Positions 59,504 through 64,000 of a DNA stretch of 64,000 nt are shown in pieces. Location of the stretch: assembly GCA_023460085.1 (NCBI GenBank), contig JAEWRI010000043.1, forward strand, positions 1 through 64,000. Reading direction: 5' to 3'. The position numbers were made by a program, and so were the translations under genes. The first letter of the stretch is position 1. The number at the start of each line of letters is the position of its first letter. Under the pieces are notes generated by a model. The model saw only the letters and a program-made list of their open reading frames with translations. It made no database searches and was not told where the DNA came from. The stretch is from Bacillota bacterium. Its GTDB lineage: Bacteria > Bacillota > Clostridia > Christensenellales > SZUA-584.

Positions 59504-60928
59504 ATGACGGAGCAATACCGGAAAAAGTATACGATCAAATTGGGGTACCTGCCCACGCGGCGCAATGTGTTCAGCGCGCAGGAGGCAGGCAAGTTCAAGG
59601 ATATCATCGGCAGACACATTGCGGGATACGACGCGGAGATCGTGGATATCCGCTTTCTGAATGCGGAAGGGCTGTTGTTTGACGGCAACGACGCGGATGC
59701 GGTGGCGGATCATTTCATCCGCGAGGGCGTGGATGCGCTGTTTGTCGCGCTGTGCAACTTCGGCACGGAGGACGCGGTGGCCAAGGTGGCGCGCAAGGTG
59801 GGCAAGCCCGTGCTGCTCTGGGGCCCGCGGGACGACGCGCCCGGCCCGGACGGCATCCGCCTGCGCGACACGCAATGCGGGCTGTTTTCCACATCGAAGG
59901 CGCTGCAGCGTTTCGGCGTGCCGTTCACGTATATCCCCAACTGTCACGTGACGGACGCGATGTTCGATAAGGGCTTCCGTAACTTCCTCGGTGTGGCGAG
60001 CGCGGTCAAGACCTTCCGTGGCATGAAGGTGGGCCAGATAGACACGCGCCCCGACCTCTTCCTCTCGGTGATGTACAACGAGGCGGAGCTGCTGGAGAAG
60101 TTCGGCATTGTAACGCGCGTGACCTCCGTTGCGGCGCTGCTGAAACCCATTGAGCAGCTGAAAAAGGATGATAAGAAGCTTGCACCCATACTCGACCGGT
60201 GGAAATCCCGTTACAGCGGCATGAAATTCAGCGACGACGTGCTGCGCACGATGGCCGCGATGCGCATCGCCATTTCCGACTGGGCGGAGGAGTTCGGACT
60301 GGACGCGCTCTGCATACAGTGCTGGGATGCGATGCAGGCGGTGCTGGGCGTATATCCCTGCTTCATCAACGGCGACTTGACCGACGACGGGCTGCCCGTG
60401 GCGTGCGAGACGGATGTGATGGGCGCGGTGACAAGCGCGGTGCTGCAGGCGGCGGGCCGCGGCGCAACCCCGGCGTTTCTGGCGGATCTCACGGTGCGCC
60501 ATCCCACGCGTGACAACGTGGAGCTGCTGTGGCATTGCGGCAACTTCCCGGCCTCGTTGACGGAGGATGTTCCCGAGGTGGAAATCCAGTTTGGCGGCAA
60601 GGTGCCCGCGGCGGGACGCTGGCGTCTGCGCGGCGGGGATATCACCATCGCCAAAATCGATACGCTGGGCGGCAAATACAGCATGGCAATGGGCCATGCG
60701 AAAGGCACGGACGGCCCGGCCATGGTGGGTACGCACATCTGGGCGGAGTTTGAGGACTGGATCAAATGGGAGCGGCGCTTCGTGACAGGCCCGTACATCC
60801 ATCATGTGGCCGCAATCCACGGACAGTATGCGCCGGTGCTGTGGGAGTTCTGTAAATACGTGCCGGGGCTCAACCCCGATCCCATCGAGCCGGAAGCAAA
60901 CGTGCTCGAGCGCGGGTTCTGTGAATAA
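59504..60928 (+). CDS. L-fucose/L-arabinose isomerase family protein
   Basis: A 474-residue enzyme of the FucI/AraA-like fold, expected to interconvert an aldose and a ketose with a divalent metal. It is shorter than FucI (about 590). The C-terminal domain shows probable metal ligands: Glu in PVACETDVMGAVT, Asp in FLADLTVRHPTRDN and His in ELLWHCGNF. The N-terminal Rossmann-like domains (LGYLPTRRNVFSA, DALFVALCNFGTEDAVAK) match this family. AAAGGAG precedes the ATG. In context it would feed the kinase and aldolase upstream; the sugar is unknown. Confidence 0.85.
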   Translation: MTEQYRKKYTIKLGYLPTRRNVFSAQEAGKFKDIIGRHIAGYDAEIVDIRFLNAEGLLFDGNDADAVADHFIREGVDALFVALCNFGTEDAVAKVARKVGKPVLLWGPRDDAPGPDGIRLRDTQCGLFSTSKALQRFGVPFTYIPNCHVTDAMFDKGFRNFLGVASAVKTFRGMKVGQIDTRPDLFLSVMYNEAELLEKFGIVTRVTSVAALLKPIEQLKKDDKKLAPILDRWKSRYSGMKFSDDVLRTMAAMRIAISDWAEEFGLDALCIQCWDAMQAVLGVYPCFINGDLTDDGLPVACETDVMGAVTSAVLQAAGRGATPAFLADLTVRHPTRDNVELLWHCGNFPASLTEDVPEVEIQFGGKVPAAGRWRLRGGDITIAKIDTLGGKYSMAMGHAKGTDGPAMVGTHIWAEFEDWIKWERRFVTGPYIHHVAAIHGQYAPVLWEFCKYVPGLNPDPIEPEANVLERGFCE

Positions 60929-60960
60929 AAACTATTTTATATATTTGGGAGAGAAAGCAT

Positions 60961-61542
60961 ATGGATATGAGGGTGACACTGGCCGACTACATGCGGCGCA
61001 TGGGTGATACGCTGTCGAAAACACCGTTTGACGCGCTGGCTCAGGCGGCGGACATACTGATGGAAGCGCGGGAAAATGGCAAGTGGGTGTTCGCGGCGGG
61101 TAACGGCGGCAGCGGCGCTACTGCCTCGCACTTCGTCAACGATTTTATGAAGGGGCTCACGGTGCCCGGCAAAAAGCGCTTTCGCGTGATTTCGCTTAAC
61201 GACTGCGTGCCGCTTTTCACGGCGCTGGCGAACGATATCGAGTACAGCGCGATGTTTACGGAGCAGCTCAAAAACTACGCGCGTCCGGGTGACGTGCTGG
61301 TGGTGTACTCCGGCAGCGGCAACTCGCCCAACGTCGTGAAGGCGGCGGAGTATGCGCAAAGCATCGGTATGAAGGTCGTGGGCTTTACCGGCCGCGACGG
61401 AGGCCGCGTCGGCCCGTCCTGTACGGTCAACTGTGTTGCGCCCACGGACGGCATGGAAGAGATTGAAGACGTTCACATGGTGTGGGAGCACGCGCTGATC
61501 TGCATGCTGAAGGAGCGGATCGCGGAGGAGCCGGAAGCATGA
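60961..61542 (+). CDS. SIS-domain phosphosugar isomerase (GmhA-like)
   Basis: A 193-residue sugar isomerase-domain protein most like GmhA (sedoheptulose 7-phosphate isomerase) and DiaA. The phosphate-binding GNGGSGATASHFVNDFMKG is near residue 49, and the second SIS motif VVYSGSGNSPNVVKAAEYA near 115. An acidic/His helix close to the C terminus (MEEIEDVHMVWEHALICML) matches the GmhA metal-site helix. GGGAGAG precedes the ATG. It overlaps the HAD gene by four bases. The substrate could be a heptose or another phosphorylated sugar. Confidence 0.85.
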   Translation: MDMRVTLADYMRRMGDTLSKTPFDALAQAADILMEARENGKWVFAAGNGGSGATASHFVNDFMKGLTVPGKKRFRVISLNDCVPLFTALANDIEYSAMFTEQLKNYARPGDVLVVYSGSGNSPNVVKAAEYAQSIGMKVVGFTGRDGGRVGPSCTVNCVAPTDGMEEIEDVHMVWEHALICMLKERIAEEPEA

Positions 61543-62372
61543 CGGCAGCGCCATGGACGATTGAGACGCTTTCGAACAAGGCTCGGGGACATTTCCGCTT
61601 CGCCGTGTTCGATTTTGACGGTACCATCAGCCTCATTCGCCAGGGATGGCAGGAGGTTATGAAGGGCTACTTTGTCGAGGTGATGGCGGAGCAGCTGCCC
61701 GGCGCGGACAGAGATGAGCTTGCTTCCTGTGTGGACGATTTCGTGGATTATAACACGGGCAAGCAGACCATCTACCAGTGCATCGCGCTGCACGACGAGC
61801 TCGAAAAGCGCGGTGCCATGGCACTGGAGCCGCAGGACTACAAGGATGAGTATCACCGGCGGCTGCTGGAGCGCATCGACTATCGGCTGGCGGGGCTGGA
61901 GGCCGGCACGCTGGATCCGCGGGATTGGGTGGTGCCGGGCAGCTTCGAGCTTCTTGAAGCGCTGAGGGCGCAGGGGCTGCGGCTGTATCTTGCGAGCGGA
62001 ACGGATGAGGCATACGTGCTGGATGAAGCGCGGCTGCTGGGCGTCACGGATTATTTCGACGGCATCCATGGGGCGCAGCGCGAATACAAGCTGTTCTCCA
62101 AGAAGAAAGTCATCGAGGATATCATCCGGCGTCACGGGCTGGCCGGGCCGGAGCTTGTGGGCTTTGGCGACGGCTATGTGGAGATAGAGAACGTGCGCGA
62201 GGCAGGCGGCTTTGCCGTGGGCGTCGCGTCCGACGAGCAGAATCGCAGCGGTGTGGACGAGTGGAAGCGCAGTCGCCTGAGCAAGGCGGGCGCGGATGTC
62301 ATTATCCCCGACTACGCCGAAACGGCAAAGCTGATGGAGTTTCTTTTTGAAGGAGGCGTCCATGCCGTATAA
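61539..62372 (+). CDS. HAD-superfamily phosphatase
   Basis: A 277-residue haloacid dehalogenase-type hydrolase. Motif I is VFDFDGTISL (nucleophile Asp near residue 24), motif II YLASGTDE, motif III Lys in KKKVIEDII and motif IV GFGDGYVEIE. A helical cap of about 100 residues follows motif I (type C1). It is likely to remove phosphate from a sugar phosphate made by its neighbours. The ATG overlaps the SIS stop, and its own 3' end overlaps the next gene by 11 bases, so these genes are translationally coupled. Confidence 0.85.
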   Translation: MTAAPWTIETLSNKARGHFRFAVFDFDGTISLIRQGWQEVMKGYFVEVMAEQLPGADRDELASCVDDFVDYNTGKQTIYQCIALHDELEKRGAMALEPQDYKDEYHRRLLERIDYRLAGLEAGTLDPRDWVVPGSFELLEALRAQGLRLYLASGTDEAYVLDEARLLGVTDYFDGIHGAQREYKLFSKKKVIEDIIRRHGLAGPELVGFGDGYVEIENVREAGGFAVGVASDEQNRSGVDEWKRSRLSKAGADVIIPDYAETAKLMEFLFEGGVHAV

Positions 62373-63327
62373 ACAGTTTGACAGAGGCGGGCTGCGGTTG
62401 AAACCGCTGGCGGAGCGCAAGCATGATCTCGGACTCGATATCATGCTCTATCCCGACAGTCCGCTTCCGGAGTTCAACCATCCGACCTTCGCCGCGCTGG
62501 CGGAGCGCATCGCTGCCGCGCGGGAAAAAGGCGCAAGCATCATCATGATGATGGGCGCGCACGTGATCCGTTCCGGCGTTTCGCCGCTGCTCATTGATCT
62601 CATGAAGCGCGGGTACATCACGCATTTCGCGCTCAACGGCGCGGGCTCTATCCACGACTTTGAGCTGGCGATGATAGGCGAGACCACCGAGAGTGTGGCG
62701 CGCTATATCCGCGAAGGACAGTTCGGGCTCTGGAACGAGACCGGATGCATTAACGAAGCGGTGAACGCGGGTGTTAAGGAAGGGCTCGGCTTCGGAGAGT
62801 CGGTAGGGCGCTGGATCTGCGAAAAACAGTTTCCGCACCGGGATATCAGTCTGCTGGCGGCGGGATATGAGCATCGTGTGCCGGTAACGGTGCACGTGGG
62901 CATCGGCTGTGACATCATCCACGAACACCCCAACTTTTCCGGCGCGGCCACGGGCGAAGCGACGTACAATGACTTCCTTGTCTACACGAACAGCGTCACC
63001 CATCTGGAGGGCGGTGTATTCCTGAACTTCGGATCTGCGGTCATCGGGCCGGAGGTGTATCTGAAGGCGCTTTCGATGTCACGCAACGTGGCGCACCAGG
63101 AGGGCAAGGAAATCGCGCACTTTACGACGGCGGTGTTCGACCTGCAGGATCTCGATGAGACAGGGCTTACGGAGCCGGACAAGTGCGACGCGCGTTACTA
63201 CTTCCGGCCTTGGAAGACGATACTGGTGCGCACGGTGGCCGATGGCGGCGAAAGCTTCTATGTAAAAGGACGTCACCGGGATACGGTGAGTGCGCTGTAC
63301 CGGGCGCTGACGGGGGATAACGCATGA
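62362..63327 (+). CDS. Deoxyhypusine-synthase-like protein
   Basis: A 321-residue protein that resembles the deoxyhypusine synthase fold in its order of motifs: GAHVIRSGVSPLLIDLMKRG, then NGAGSIHDFELAM, and HVGIGCDIIHEHPNFSG in the place of the NAD-site region. True deoxyhypusine synthase modifies archaeal/eukaryotic eIF5A, which bacteria lack, so the substrate here must differ. It may be a NAD-dependent enzyme acting on the sugar product of the cluster (inference). GGAGG precedes the ATG at 62362. Overlaps both neighbours. The family assignment is by eye and moderate. Confidence 0.6.
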   Translation: MPYKQFDRGGLRLKPLAERKHDLGLDIMLYPDSPLPEFNHPTFAALAERIAAAREKGASIIMMMGAHVIRSGVSPLLIDLMKRGYITHFALNGAGSIHDFELAMIGETTESVARYIREGQFGLWNETGCINEAVNAGVKEGLGFGESVGRWICEKQFPHRDISLLAAGYEHRVPVTVHVGIGCDIIHEHPNFSGAATGEATYNDFLVYTNSVTHLEGGVFLNFGSAVIGPEVYLKALSMSRNVAHQEGKEIAHFTTAVFDLQDLDETGLTEPDKCDARYYFRPWKTILVRTVADGGESFYVKGRHRDTVSALYRALTGDNA

Positions 63328-64000
63328 CGGAGGATAAGCTGAAGGCCCTGATGGGCAAGTTTAAAAGCGTTCGCATCGCGGTATTCGGCGACTTCTTCGT
63401 GGACAAAATTTTGCTGATCGACAACCGCCTTGACGAACCTTCGGTGGAGACCTGCCTCACGGCATACCAGATCGTAGAGAAACGAATCGAGCCGGGGGCG
63501 GCGGGTACCGTCGTCAACAACCTCAGCGCGCTGGGCGTGGGCACGCTGCACGCCATCGGCGTGGCAGGGCAGGACGGCGAGGGCTATGAGCTGCAAAGCC
63601 GTCTTGACGCGAAGGGTGTCGAGCACAGCCGCATCATTCACGCGGGCGACTGGTTTACGCCCACCTACATCAAGCCGATGTTCATGCGTCCCGAAGGATT
63701 GGAGGAGAGCAACCGGCTGGATATCCGCAATCGCAAAGCGCCGCTTTCCAGAGAAGTTGAACGCGCGCTGATCGATAACCTTGAAGCCATGGCAGGCTCG
63801 CTGGACGCGCTGATCGTGCTCGATCAGCTGAGCCCGGATGAGTGCGGCGTCATTACGCCTGCCGTTCGGGAAGCGCTGACAGGGATTGCGCGCTCTCACC
63901 CGAAGCTGATCGCCTATGCGGATTCCCGGTTCCGCCCGCGGGATTTTGAGCATTTCGTGGTGAAGTGCAACCATACCGAGGCCATTCGTATGATCTTTCC
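63324..64000 (+). CDS. PfkB kinase of HldE/RfaE type (partial)
   Basis: The first 225 residues of a ribokinase-family kinase, cut by the window end. The N-terminal region (KSVRIAVFGDFFVDKILL, then EPGAAGTVVNNLSALGV) is most like the kinase domain of the heptose enzyme HldE/RfaE and related sugar kinases. The GAGD catalytic motif would lie beyond the window. The ATG overlaps the preceding stop (ATGA). Together with the GmhA-like isomerase and HAD phosphatase it suggests a heptose-phosphate-like pathway. Whether a nucleotidyltransferase domain follows cannot be seen. Confidence 0.8.
   Translation, partial: MTEDKLKALMGKFKSVRIAVFGDFFVDKILLIDNRLDEPSVETCLTAYQIVEKRIEPGAAGTVVNNLSALGVGTLHAIGVAGQDGEGYELQSRLDAKGVEHSRIIHAGDWFTPTYIKPMFMRPEGLEESNRLDIRNRKAPLSREVERALIDNLEAMAGSLDALIVLDQLSPDECGVITPAVREALTGIARSHPKLIAYADSRFRPRDFEHFVVKCNHTEAIRMIF

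Noticed and set aside
1..64000. Insertion sequences, prophage or restriction/defence islands
   Set aside because: No transposase, integrase, phage structural, Cas, restriction or toxin-antitoxin gene was recognised on either strand.

Overview
The window looks like chromosomal DNA of a GC-rich member of the Bacillota (Clostridia-type, possibly Christensenellales-like). The grounds are the gene order dgt-dnaG-rpoD-trmK-nif3-zinc-ribbon protein-rnpB, pyruvate phosphate dikinase, an RsgI-like anti-sigma factor, a Spo0A-like receiver domain, an orphan ECF transporter S component, GerMN lipoproteins and Gram-positive style ribosome binding sites. Genes are tightly packed, often overlapping by 1-11 bases. 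The high GC content produces very long antisense open frames that are not genes.

Layout. 1-4.5 kb: an ECF sigma factor and its membrane anti-sigma partner (minus strand), then an M3 oligopeptidase. 4.5-7.5 kb: a stand-alone Spo0A-type receiver, divergent from a large PAS-containing histidine kinase that is split by a -1 frameshift. 7.6-15 kb: AlkA-type DNA glycosylase, a double GNAT protein, asnS, corA, a small cysteine-containing protein and ppdK. 15-17.1 kb (minus): a two-gene permease pair with a histidine-rich, tandemly repeated loop. 17.2-24 kb: the macromolecular-synthesis operon, starting from a leader that can form an attenuator, through to RNase P RNA. 24-28.9 kb (minus): cheW and two chemoreceptors whose signalling domains are almost identical at the DNA level. 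29-40.2 kb: an 8.3-kb cyclic beta-1,2-glucan synthase gene, a YgiQ radical SAM protein with a long basic tail, and a nicotinamidase-like hydrolase. 40.3-45 kb: response regulator, histidine kinase and two GerMN lipoproteins, an order that recalls actinobacterial mtrA-mtrB-lpqB. 45-52 kb: asnB (minus), ECF S component, MBL hydrolase, comEC, holA, rpsT (minus). 52.1-52.5 kb: tRNA genes Arg, His, Gln, Lys. 52.6-54.8 kb (minus): xpt, a 5'-truncated sugar-binding protein gene and a DUF134 regulator.

54.9-64 kb is the most distinctive part. It is a plus-strand cluster of a UroD-family protein, a ROK repressor, a class II aldolase, a PfkB kinase, an L-fucose-isomerase-like enzyme, a GmhA-like SIS isomerase, a HAD phosphatase, a deoxyhypusine-synthase-like protein and a second, HldE/RfaE-type PfkB kinase cut by the window end. 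Isomerase, kinase and aldolase would make a complete aldose-to-triose route. The SIS/HAD/DHS-like/HldE-like set looks like a second module acting on a phosphorylated sugar, perhaps a heptose. Three promoter regions in the cluster share an AT-rich 20-base motif that could be the ROK operator. The substrate cannot be read from the sequence, so this cluster is the best candidate for an undescribed pathway.

All family assignments come from reading motifs and architecture; no database search was run.
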